This document shows positions 1 through 8,117 of a stretch of 25,793 nucleotides of DNA, piece by piece. Both the position numbers and the translations under genes were made by a program. A model generated the notes under the pieces. It saw only the letters and a program-made list of their open reading frames with translations. It made no database searches and was not told where the DNA came from. Each line of letters begins with the position of its first letter. The stretch's first letter is position 1. Source of the DNA: Pleurotus ostreatus/Saccharomyces cerevisiae fusant (Eukaryota; Opisthokonta); NCBI GenBank assembly GCA_024196135.1, contig JAMQCK010000368.1, positions 1 through 25,793 on the forward strand, written 5' to 3'.

Positions 1-705
1 TATTGTTCCTCAGACTGTCGCTTATAAGGGTACACCGGATATGGAGCACTCGAAGCCATGCATCGCTGGATCCTCGCAGTCTTCGGTGCGTTGCTCGCCA
101 TTCCACGCACACGACTTCGAGAACTAAGCCACAGGTCAGAGTATCTCATGTCAGTCCGTTCGAACAAGAGAAAGCGCGCTGAACGCGACGTCCTCATGTC
201 CTACCAACTGGCGGAGGCTGCGTGGCAGCGATCTAGCGAAGTAGGCGCTTGGCCCGACGTTCTCCAAATCCAGCCTCAGACCGAGATATACGTTGGCCCG
301 ATGTCAACGTCGACCCTCAGCTCGTTCGGAGTCGACGTGAGTCAACGGCTGCCTATTCTCCACGGTCCTCCACTTACCACGTTTCCCAGACGAGCAGAGC
401 CCGTCGCGACAAGCGAGCACAATGATGCCCATCCAAGGCAGAGGAACGACCGGTGCGCTCGACGCAGATGACGCGCCTGCATCCTATCATCTCCTATACA
501 TACTTCATCCAACACCTTGTACCTGCCGACTGGAAGTCCAATGCGTCCATGCTACAGAGCGCGCACGCCTTCGCCTGACCGCACGGCCGTCCCCTGAGTG
601 TGATTGTAGCGGCGTACCCCCGATATCTATACGCACCTTCCCGCCTTCTCGATACGTCCGGTGAAGGAGAGCGTCACTCTCAGGTCACTGACGATGCGCC
701 CTCAC
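1..705. other. Non-coding stretch, no gene recognised
   Basis: Short open frames on both strands resemble nothing I recognise and show no convincing start, splice or domain pattern. The right edge abuts the 3' end of the complex I pseudogene. The sequence may be old intergenic DNA or an unrecognisable relic. Confidence 0.5.
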
Positions 706-1320
706 GTTCCTCGAGCGAATAAACATAGTTGCATTTTCCAGGGCTTGTGCCTACAGCACCGGTAGTCACCGTGCGTATCATATGCCTCAGGCACTCCGAA
801 GGGTCTACTAGCTCGTCTAGCGGTCGACCTCGCTGTATGACGGCAACAAGTCAGTATCGCGCTCGAAGAGGATATAGAAAGCCTCGCGCACCCAAACACC
901 AGGTCCATCGTACCGACGACCGCCACCGCGTCGGCCAACGTGCGGTCTGAAGTACGATTCGTGAGCTACATGTCCCGCACGCCCAACAAAAGAGCTACTA
1001 CCACTCACTCCGCAAGAAGGATGAAGTCCGGGCCCATCAAGTGCGCGAAGCCAGGCGCGCGGATCGAGCAGCGGTATGGCCGGTTCGAGCCGTCGCTGAC
1101 AAGGTCCACGCCCATCTCGCCCTTCGGCGCCTCGATGGCGCTGTACGTCTCGCCGGGCGGGAGAGAAGCTCTAAGGAAAGGCGTTGTACGGCGGGACCTT
1201 GAGCAAATCCCATGGCGCACCGCTACCTCGCAGCATGGCACACCATTACCGCGCAGCGCGCCTCCCGAAAACGAGATGCGCTGTGCATCCTCCGCCACCG
1301 CCTGCCCGACGTTGATCATC

Positions 1321-1435
1321 CGCCGCTCCCAGATCCTATCGTCCGCCGCTTCCGGAGCTCATCGTCCGCCGCTTCCGGATCCTATCGTCCGCCGCTTCCG
1401 GATCCTATCCTCCGCCGCTTCCGGATCCTATCGTC
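1321..1435. repeat. Minisatellite, 5 x 23 bp, in the complex I pseudogene
   Basis: There are five near-identical 23-bp units (unit begins CGCCGCTTCCGGATCCTATC). The single-copy counterpart is the part of exon 6 encoding about NRIWKQR in the intact gene near 10625-10650. The period is not a multiple of three, so each added unit changes the reading frame. Confidence 0.95.
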
Positions 1436-1801
1436 CGCCGCGACCTTTTCGATCTCGTCGATGCGCCAGCCGTGCTGCCTCGCCAGATTGTGGATGTCGC
1501 CGAGCAAGCCGTTGCGGGAGGTCGAACGCACGCGACGCCGCCGGGGCGCACATACGCGGCGGGCAGGGGCGCACCGTACGCGACGTGCAGGCGGGCGCTG
1601 GAGACGCGCTCGTAGGACACCGTAAGCTTCTTGCTCCCGCAGAGCTCCATGAGCCTTTCGCGCCCCTCGAAGCCCCACAGGGGTAGTGTGAGGGGGCCGA
1701 CGTCCGTGACGTGGGTAAGGGCGGCCGTAAGGTCTGCAAAGATGGGATTAGCCACGAGCATGGGAGGTGACGGTCAGACGCACAGTTGAGGATGCGGATG
1801 G

Positions 1802-1857
1802 TCTCGCCGAGAGGAAGCGGGTACCCTCGCCGAAAGGAAGCGGGTAATCTCGCCGAG
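1802..1857. repeat. Short tandem repeat, about 2.5 x 23 bp, in the complex I pseudogene
   Basis: Two units, at 1802-1824 and 1825-1847, plus a partial third share the core CTCGCCGARAGGAAGCGGGT. The likely source is the GEITRIL-coding end of exon 5 (about 10295-10325). Confidence 0.8.
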
Positions 1858-1938
1858 GGGGGGAGTTACGAATCCACTTAGCACGGGCGGGCATTGCGGT
1901 GTTGAGGAACTTCTCGGCGACCGTGGAGTAGCAGAGCT

Positions 1939-1995
1939 CGTTCGTCACTACTGTATTCGTTCGCCACTACGGGATTCGTTCGCCACTACGGTATA
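1939..1995. repeat. Minisatellite, 3 x 19 bp, in the complex I pseudogene
   Basis: Units at 1939-1957, 1958-1976 and 1977-1995 share CGTTCGYCACTAC. The source is the intron 4/exon 5 junction of the parent (the TNEL codons near 10211-10225). Confidence 0.85.
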
Positions 1996-2080
1996 TGTTA
2001 GCGCTCAGACGCGGGCGAAGGGATTGTGCTACGCACTCATGCTAACATAGTCCTACTGATCGAGGTGCGGCAGCGCGTGC

Positions 2081-2200
2081 GCGTACGTCTTGAGCTCAAC
2101 GTGTCCGTCTTGAGCTCGATGTTTACATTCTCAACTCGACGTGTACGTCTTCGACTCGACGCGTACGTCCTCAACTCGACGCGTATGCCTTCAACTCAAG
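2081..2200. repeat. Minisatellite, 6 x 20 bp, in the complex I pseudogene
   Basis: Six 20-bp units of the type GCGTACGTCTTCAACTCGAC fill 2081-2200 without gaps. They derive from the [14 protein letters not shown] stretch of exon 4 (about 10105-10128). Units differ from each other at several positions, so the expansion is not recent or has diverged quickly. Confidence 0.95.
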
Positions 2201-2368
2201 GAGCATCTCTCCCGCAGTGCAGCAAGCCGATAGGCGTAGTACCTCCTCGCCGTTCAGCTCTAGTAGAAACATGCGGAGCACGCCGTTCTGGCGGGATGCG
2301 AAGTTGGCGGTGGAGTGCCGCATCTTGCCGCGGCCGCCCTCGCCCTTCGCGAGCGTCTCTTCGACGCA

Positions 2369-2536
2369 GAGGTGCCAGGCGTCCTCGGCGGAGAGGTGCC
2401 GAACGTCCTCGACGAAGAGGTGCCGGACGTCCTCGCCGGAGAGGTGCCGGATGTCCTCGACGGGGAGGTGCCGGATGTCCTCGCCGGAGAGGTGCCGAAC
2501 GTCCTCGACGAAGAGGTGCCAAACGTCCTCAACGGC
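2369..2536. repeat. Minisatellite, 7 x 24 bp, in-frame, in the complex I pseudogene
   Basis: Seven 24-bp units (GAGGTGCCGGACGTCCTCGC plus 4 nt) encode an 8-residue repeat on the minus strand of the type RHLFVEDV / RHLSGEDV. The single-copy source is the [12 protein letters not shown] stretch of exon 4 (about 9891-9930). The period is a multiple of three and the array stays open on both strands. Confidence 0.95.
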
Positions 2537-2610
2537 GCGAAGGCCGAAGGTCTTGTCGGCCAGCACGGTCTGCACGGCGGATGCGGAGAGCGTATGCGGG
2601 GAGGTGGGCT

Positions 2611-2700
2611 GTGGGGTAGGTAAGATGTGGCGATGGAGATGCGGGGTAGGTAAGATACGGCGATGGAGATGCGGGGTAGGTAAGATACGGCGATGGAGGT
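2611..2700. repeat. Minisatellite, 3 x 30 bp, in the complex I pseudogene
   Basis: Three 30-bp units (core GGGGTAGGTAAGATACGGCG), the last two almost identical. The position corresponds to the intron 3/exon 4 junction of the parent (near 9810-9835), where a single related GGGTAGG stretch occurs on the minus strand. Confidence 0.9.
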
Positions 2701-3035
2701 GCGATGGAAGTGCACCCGCCCTCCCACACGACACCTTGCGGGTGGCGTCCTGCAACTCGCGTATGGCGTCTCGCAACTCGCGTATGCACGCGGCGTGGGC
2801 TTCCTCGTCCTTCTCATCGGCGGGAAGTGGAGCTCGGGCTGACTGCGAGGGCATCAATCGAGCGAATAGGAGGGGGAGGGATTGCACGCACGCAGTCTTC
2901 TTCTGCAGCTCGCTATCCATTCACGACGCGCGCAGTAAGCGGGCCGCCGACATCCTCTGAGAGCAACGACGGGTTGCCGTCCCACGTCCTCGCCAGCACG
3001 CAGGCCCTCCAGCGGCTCCGGGGGTACATAGTTGG

Positions 3036-4037
3036 GGACGCGAGATAATGATGCCGATGGCGATCGCCAACTAGCGCATTGTATCGCGACGCCCGACCGT
3101 TGAGCTTAGGGCGAAGGGTGTGAGCGGTGCGGCGGCCAGGGAGGGATGAGTCGTGTCTTCGTCTTTGGTCTGCGCAGGGCTCGTGAGTGACGAAACTTGC
3201 GCGAGTAACGAGGATATGGATAGGCTTATGGCCGGGCGGAGCTTGAAGTCGCAGTGAAGGAGAGAATGCAGTGCCCGTCTTCGAGATGTGTATTCGGGCC
3301 TTCTCGAGAGCGTAGAGACGAGTCAGAGACGGTTCGCTTTCCGAGAACGGCCTTGAACCCTTGAAGGGGGAGAGCAGTGTCTGCTATGCGCACGCACCTC
3401 ACCTAGCATTGAACACTCCTTCTCCCTCGCTACTTATGTCCCAGATCGGTTAGGCCTCGCCTAGAAAGCGCCCACAAACGCCTGATCTCCGCTGACCCTT
3501 CCGGGCACATCGATCCCCATGCCGCGCGGGGGGTACGCCCACTGCGGTACCGATCGTCAGCACGCGAAAGGTGGTAGGATTTGCGGTTCCCTACGGAGGT
3601 TGCGGGCCAGAATGCGCACTGAGCAAGAGAGGGTTTCGGACTGACACTTAAGTACAGGATGAGACTGGGGTGCGCGTGGACAAAGGCGCGATCGACAGTC
3701 ACCCTCAGACGCGTCCAGTCACGCAAGCGTGTCATGTCACGGTTGGACGCGATGGCAGGTGCCCCTCGGCCCTCTTATAACCTTGCTCTGCGATGAAGAT
3801 ACGGCGGGATATCATAGTAGGCGATCGCGAGCCTTGTACCATGCTCAAGTATCATGCTGTCTGACCGCAACGCCTCCCGGCTTCCTTCGCGTCGCGATCA
3901 AGTCGAAATTCGAGGTTGGCCTATGCCTCGGCACTTGCCGGTTCCATGTTTGATTCCGTGATTCCTGATCTCTTCTGCAACCTTCATCGTTCGTCGGATT
4001 CCTCCAGCTACACCATTGACCAGCGCCTGAGGATCAA
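3036..4037. other. Intergenic, no gene recognised
   Basis: About 1 kb without a recognisable coding exon, RNA gene or repeat. The open frame at 3430-3735 (-) has no domain or homologue I can name and is probably chance. The left edge is where similarity to the complex I gene stops inside exon 2. Confidence 0.5.
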
Positions 4038-4640
4038 ATGTCGAGGGAATTCTCGTATGCTTTCTGACTGCCATTGCGACGTTGGTTGACGTGTTCAGGC
4101 TGGAAGAATGCAGGGACCTCTTCGCGAGCGCGCCGCTTGATGCGACGTACACTTTTCCGATGCATGAGCCAGACAAGGCAAGGCCAAGGAGAATAATGCC
4201 CAGGCAGCATCTGGATATCTTCCCTCCGACGATGCCCGCTGACTGGCTCCCACCGCTGGCGGACGAGCCAGAGGGAAACCTACTTCCACCAGTATATATG
4301 TTTGGCTGGCTCTACTGCCGTGAGACGTTCAGGGAGCGGTTTCCCAACATCAAGGGGAATGCCCGCCTCTCCTTCACCAAGGTCGTCATCAAACGCTTTT
4401 ACGAAGAACACAGAGGCGTAACACCGTACGTGTAGCAATTCCTGATGACTTCGCATCGCGTTCATCTTTCCATTTAAGCCGGACTTGTACACTCGCCTTG
4501 TCCGCGACGAATACATGGTTTATCTGGGGTCAAACTTCTTGGAGGCCACCCGTCACTGCGCAGAGGACCGGGATCGCGTCAAGCTTGTACAGTCGTTCAT
4601 AGGCGAGACCAACGAGCCAATTTGGTACCGCCGGACGTGA
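4038..4640 (+). CDS. Small tandem-family protein, copy A (unknown function)
   Basis: Not a family I recognise. My model has three exons: 4038-4054, 4099-4429 and 4479-4640, with introns of 44 and 49 nt, encoding 169 aa. The start was chosen because it gives a 17-nt, phase-2 first exon (MSREF plus two bases) with a GTATGC donor, exactly as in copies B and C. Exon 2 opens with SLEECRDLFASAP. It then carries RQHLDIFPPTMP and the family core PPVYMFGWLYCRETFRERF, and ends FYEEHRG. Exon 3 reads PDLYTRLVRDEYMVYLGS and ends FIGETNEPIWYRR. There is no signal peptide or membrane segment, so it is probably soluble. The alternation of GW.Y, EF..R and the closing G(E/Q)..EP.W motif is conserved among copies. 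The protein might be a small binding or effector-like protein, but the sequence does not show a role. Confidence 0.8.
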
Positions 4641-4778
4641 GACGGCTCATTTGGCAGTTCCCTTGCACCGTCCGTTCGACGCACATTGCCTCAAAAGATG
4701 AGCACCATGTATCACACATGGAACACATATGCAATCGATTTTGTTTGAATCTTGACGGCGCTTGCAACCACCTTCGCT

Positions 4779-4862
4779 GACGCGCACGCCCATGAAGTCG
4801 ACGCGCACGCCCATGAAGTCGACGAACACGCCCTCGAGGTAGACGCTCACGCTTATGAAGTA
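4779..4862. repeat. Minisatellite, 4 x 21 bp
   Basis: Units begin at 4779, 4800, 4821 and 4842 (GACGCGCACGCCCATGAAGT plus C). The first two are identical and the last two diverged. Read on the plus strand they would encode the heptad DAHAHEV, but there is no open frame with a start around it, so it is probably non-coding. Confidence 0.9.
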
Positions 4863-4984
4863 GCGTCAGGAGAGTCAGCGCCGTGATTTGACGCGTGGCT
4901 TGCAAGCCATGCGCGACGGAAGTCACCGAAGCGAGGGCACAGAGGTATGACTGCCATGGTTATCCGGACTGCACGCAATCGTGT

Positions 4985-5053
4985 TGACCGGCTGGGTGAC
5001 TCTATTCTGACCGGCTGGGCGACTCGATTTTGACCGGCTGGGTGACTCAATTT
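4985..5053. repeat. Short tandem repeat, 3 x 23 bp
   Basis: Three units of TGACCGGCTGGGTGACTCTA-type sequence at 4985-5007, 5008-5030 and 5031-5053, plus a partial fourth. They lie in the same spacer as the 21-bp array but are unrelated to it in sequence. Confidence 0.85.
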
Positions 5054-5357
5054 TGACCGCGTTGACAAAGGAACCAACTCTACGATGTCGCCGACGATGG
5101 CGTCGCTGAGCACTTAGCTGAAGAAAACCTCCACGGGCGCACCTCCTTTCAGGGTGTCGGAGGCTTTCGCGCGACGCGAACTTCAAGATACCCAACCGCG
5201 TGCCACGCGGGCGCGCCTCCTGCCATGGATGGCAGCAACGTGTATGGTGCGTGTTTTTTGAGCTGGGCGCGACCGCCTGATTGCGATCTCGCTTGCTTCG
5301 TGCTCATCTTCTGACGACTTTGCCTCGCTGATTTACCCATTCATACAGCCTCCACCC

Positions 5358-6106
5358 ATGTCCGACGAACCCACGTACGTCTCTCGTTCTATCCTACTTC
5401 TGACGCCCTGCCTCACCACCGTACTCCTAGGCTTGACGAGCTCAAGAACATTTTTGCCGCGGCAGACGAAGTCACGAAGGCGTCAGGCCAAGTCTCCAAG
5501 AACCCATCTCAAGGACGGAAGAGCCTCAAGGACTACCCGCAAACTTATCCCCGCCATGAACTTCCCCCATTAGCCAAACGACCATCGGCGAAGGGGACAC
5601 CATCGGCGAAGAGCTCAACATCGGCGAATGATACCTTCGCGCCGCTCTACCGACTCGGGTGGATGTACACCCTGCGCGAGTTCGTCGAGCGCATCATGAA
5701 GGGCGACCCATACGCCAATCGAGTGACCTCGTTCGAGAAGAACGTGCAGGATCCGTTTGAGGAAAAATATCCCAAGATGTGGCTGTGCGTTGCGCTTCGT
5801 TTGCCGTCTGTCAATGTCAATTTCACTAATCCTTTCCTCTGCATGTTTCCTGATCCTATCTTTTGCATGTTTCCTGATCCTATCTCTTGCATGTTTCCTG
5901 ATTCTGTCCATTGCACATTCCTGAACCGCTCCTTCCAAATTAGCCCCAACTTTACGCTGTGCGACACCTCGAATCATGTCATCGTGTATATCACGGTGAA
6001 TATCGATGAGTGGAGCCGCGCTAACGCTCAGGACCAGAAGCTGGTCGACGCCGCGAAGGATATCCTGGGACAGGACGAGGACCCGGTGTGGTATATCATG
6101 TCCTGA
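5358..6106 (+). CDS. Small tandem-family protein, copy B (unknown function)
   Basis: Three exons: 5358-5374 (17 nt, MSDEP plus two bases, donor GTACGT), 5431-5784 and 5944-6106, encoding 177 aa. Exon 2 begins TLDELKNIFAAADEV, has a low-complexity linker with PSAKGT/PSAKSS/TSANDT repeats, and then the family core APLYRLGWMYTLREFVERI. It ends FEEKYPKMW. Exon 3 reads PNFTLCDTSNHVIVYITVN and ends DILGQDEDPVWYIMS. Intron 2 (159 nt) is a multiple of three and has no stop codon, so the region also reads as one open frame. I treat it as an intron because it starts GTGCGT, ends TTAG, sits where copies A and C have an intron, and holds a tandem repeat absent from the paralogues. The LDIFP motif of A and C is not obvious here. 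Confidence 0.82.
5841..5912. repeat. Tandem repeat, 3 x 24 bp, inside intron 2 of copy B
   Basis: Units at 5841-5864, 5865-5888 and 5889-5912 (GCATGTTTCCTGATCCTATC plus four). The repeat explains why this intron (159 nt) is about three times as long as the equivalent introns of copies A and C. It keeps the intron length divisible by three. Confidence 0.92.
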
Positions 6107-6469
6107 TTTCTAAGCTTCCAGACTACTTTTTGGGGGCGAGGAGTCGGCGTAGTTTGCGCAGCCTCGGGTGGCCAGTTTCGTACGCTTCGATTCTCCTGCG
6201 TATTGTTTGTATGCACGGTTGGAATACTATTCCAGGAGCTTTATCCGAACATCGTCTGAGTCGTTACTTTCCAGGTGTCAGCGGGGTTATCGACAACATC
6301 CCTCCTTCTCAAGCTCGCGATGAACTTGAGTTAGATGAGCTCGGAGTTTCCAAGCGCGTCTCCTATCAGAGACCGTATCGACGTATTGGCTGCGTAAGAG
6401 CACAGCCGCAAAGTAGCCTCTTGCTCACTTACCATCATCTCGCGCTAGCTCTTGTCATCCGAGACGCAT
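6107..6469. other. Intergenic spacer, nothing recognised
   Basis: No coding exon, repeat or RNA gene that I can support between copy B and the broken copy D. Confidence 0.5.
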
Positions 6470-6672
6470 ATGGCGCCTGAAGCGACGTACGTGGCCTCCC
6501 TTGCGAGCTCTCCGCGTCAGCCGCTCGACCTCGACACAGTTCTATCAGCCGCGAAGGAGATCAGGACACCTCTCCTCCAGCTCTCACACCCTGCGCGCCG
6601 CCCCCAAAGCCCAAACAGCTGCGCCGAGGAGAGCGGCTCGACTTCTATCCCGCTAGCCTGCCCCGCGACTAG
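6470..6672 (+). pseudogene. Broken member (copy D) of the small tandem family
   Basis: The piece begins with a perfect family-type first exon: ATG plus 14 nt (MAPEA plus two bases, 6470-6486) followed by a GTACGT donor. Exon 2-like residues follow (PLDLDTVLSAAKEI, 6521-6562), matching the opening of exon 2 in B (TLDELKNIFAAADEV). The space between them is only about 35 nt, too short for a normal intron. After a change of frame, RLDFYPASLPRD (6637-6669) matches LDVFPARLPRP of copy C, and is then stopped by TAG at 6670-6672. Nothing like the GW.Y core or exon 3 follows before copy C. Confidence 0.8.
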
Positions 6673-7062
6673 CCACCGCCCTTGACGTCGGACGTTATTG
6701 CCAACAATAAATGATACGCAAGTCCTGTGTTCTTTCGCTGTCGACCCAACTGTCGCTACCGCCGATGCTTCACGGACTCGCTCACAATAATCGCGCACCT
6801 TGCCTTTGGGAATATCGAATACCTGGTCTATTGAGGAAGATGGAGCCGGCCGCGGTGCGGTAAGTTCTATCCATATTGGGATTTATGTCCGGACGGAAGC
6901 AACACTTGAGCAAAGGACCGTGACGTCGAGCTGTCACAATTGGGCAAGAACTCGGGATTGATCCGGACGACGTACATACACTCAACCCTGGCGCGCGAGA
7001 GCGACGTCCTTGCCTGCTTCTTGTCCTTGAGCCCTTGACCGCCATCCTCGCTTTCTCCTGTC
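6673..7062. other. Spacer, no gene recognised
   Basis: Could hold the unrecognisable remainder of copy D plus the promoter of copy C. I found no matching exon 2 core or exon 3. Confidence 0.45.
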
Positions 7063-7650
7063 ATGGCTACTGCGGTAGAGTGAGTCGTATACTCCGGACG
7101 ACCTTCTCAAAACTCACTTGACGACTAGCTATAGCAACGTCAATAAGGCCTATGCCCATACTCAGTCCCAAGCAAAGGCAACGACGCCTATGCCGGACGA
7201 GCATCTTGACGTCTTTCCCGCACGTCTTCCCCGTCCTTGCCAACCTCCTCTCATGCTCTATACGGTGGAGAATATGTGGCCGCCGATGTACATGCTTGGT
7301 TGGTCGTATACGACGGACGAATTTGAGGCCCGCCTTGGCCAAGGTGAACCAATGGAAGTGTTCAAGGAGCGCATCAGGAGACCATTCCAAGCAAAATTCA
7401 AGGGAACCAATGTGTGATTCAGAGTGTCCCCGCCTTCCTAAGTGCTTCGCTGACGGCTCGCAGGTCTAGCCCCTCCCTAGACACCACCTCGGGGCCGTGC
7501 ATAGTATCCGTTGGGTCGAACTCGTCAGTGCGCTCACTCGCGCGGGCGCATCAAGAGAACTCGATTGAAACTACTAAGGCGCTGCTCGGAGAGACTGCCG
7601 AACCTGAGTGGATTCGCGTCCCTTTAGCTGAGATGGCCGGGCTGTTCTAG
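7063..7650 (+). CDS. Small tandem-family protein, copy C (unknown function)
   Basis: Three exons: 7063-7079 (17 nt, MATAV plus two bases, donor GTGAGT), 7129-7413 and 7464-7650, encoding about 162 aa. Exon 2 carries MPDEHLDVFPARLPRP and the family core PPMYMLGWSYTTDEFEARL, then ends KFKGTN. Exon 3 reads PSLDTTSGPCIVSVGSNSS and ends LLGETAEPEWIRVPL. The second acceptor is uncertain: CAG at 7463 or TAG at 7469 give the same frame and differ by two residues. The donor GTGATT is weak. The alignment with copies A and B at both ends of exon 3 supports this frame over the other open one. It has the family's three-exon plan and similar length. Function is unknown. Confidence 0.78.
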
Positions 7651-8117
7651 TAGGACTAAAAATGCGCAGAACGACTCGTATATGCAATGCGCGTGATTGT
7701 GGTAGATCAATCACTACATCTCCAAAGAGGTATCTGTACGTTGCGAGTTCCGAAGCCAAAACATTGAGTGTCACTTGATGTCCCCACCACACCGACGGCT
7801 GCGTAAAGAGGCATTCGGCTCGACGACTCTCATTCAGCGAGCGATGGGAGCTATCTTCCGCTGCATATATACCACATCCCCTCTGACGCTTCCCTTCACA
7901 ACGTACTCCCCATAAAGGATAGCTTCATCATGCTCTTCGTCGAGCTGAAGCGGCCCATCTCCCGATACATATCTCGTCAATCCTGTACATTATTGCACTT
8001 ACTTCCATTCTCGTCTGGACTAGCATTAGACAGACGGTTGCACAGTGGTTTAGATAGACTTACATTTAATTCCATGCGCTTCACCGCATCATCTTACCCG
8101 AGAATGTATCGTCGAAG
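7651..8117. other. Intergenic, with an isolated TATA-like stretch
   Basis: A TATATATA-type stretch at about 7865-7871 is followed some 60 bp later by an ATG in a good context (7930). I could not find a splice pattern that makes a gene from it, and the long plus frame there runs antisense through the Fmp46-like gene. It may be chance, or the first exon of a gene I cannot resolve. Confidence 0.4.

Larger units (their letters stand above)
706..3035 (-). pseudogene. Decayed duplicate of the complex I 49-kDa subunit gene (NDUFS2-like)
   Basis: Read on the minus strand, this region follows the intact gene at 9099-11455 from exon 2 through the stop codon and about 100 bp beyond. Recognisable pieces in order are: exon 2-like DNA (about 2936-3035); exon 3-like (about 2730-2830, ELRDAIREL); exon 4 start (2230-2370, [11 protein letters not shown] and [16 protein letters not shown]); exon 4 end plus intron 4 (about 2010-2200, DYVSM followed by a retained GTGCGTAG donor); exon 5 (MTNELCYS, 1850-1948); exon 6 (1440-1760, YVRPGGVA); exon 7 ([18 protein letters not shown], about 1020-1165); and the last exons ([15 protein letters not shown], then EVDR and stop, 815-940). 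It is broken by frameshifts, in-frame stops, a deletion of about 0.3 kb that joins exon 6 to exon 7, and six tandem repeats. Exon 1 with the targeting peptide is missing. Retained introns and shared 3' flank show a DNA-level duplication, not retroposition. Confidence 0.92.
4641..5357. other. Repeat-bearing spacer between copies A and B
   Basis: No gene is recognised. The stretch holds two short tandem arrays (4779-4862 and 4985-5053). The last 20-30 bp before 5358 (CATACAGCCTCCACCC) look like an ordinary fungal 5' leader. Confidence 0.5.

Noticed and set aside
1321..2700. CRISPR-like array
   Set aside because: Units are directly adjacent with no spacers, differ in period from array to array, and lie in eukaryotic nuclear DNA.
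2171..2960. Long open frames on both strands over the 24-bp repeat as real genes
   Set aside because: They arise from the in-frame repeat and the remains of complex I exon 4. No start context, splice pattern or independent domain supports a gene.
706..3035. Processed (retroposed) pseudogene of the complex I subunit
   Set aside because: Intron sequence and 3' flanking DNA of the parent are retained, and there is no poly(A) tract at the end.
5785..5943. Coding exon with CMFPDP repeats in copy B
   Set aside because: It has GT and AG ends exactly where copies A and C have an intron, and the repeat is absent from both paralogues. Kept only as a possible retained intron.
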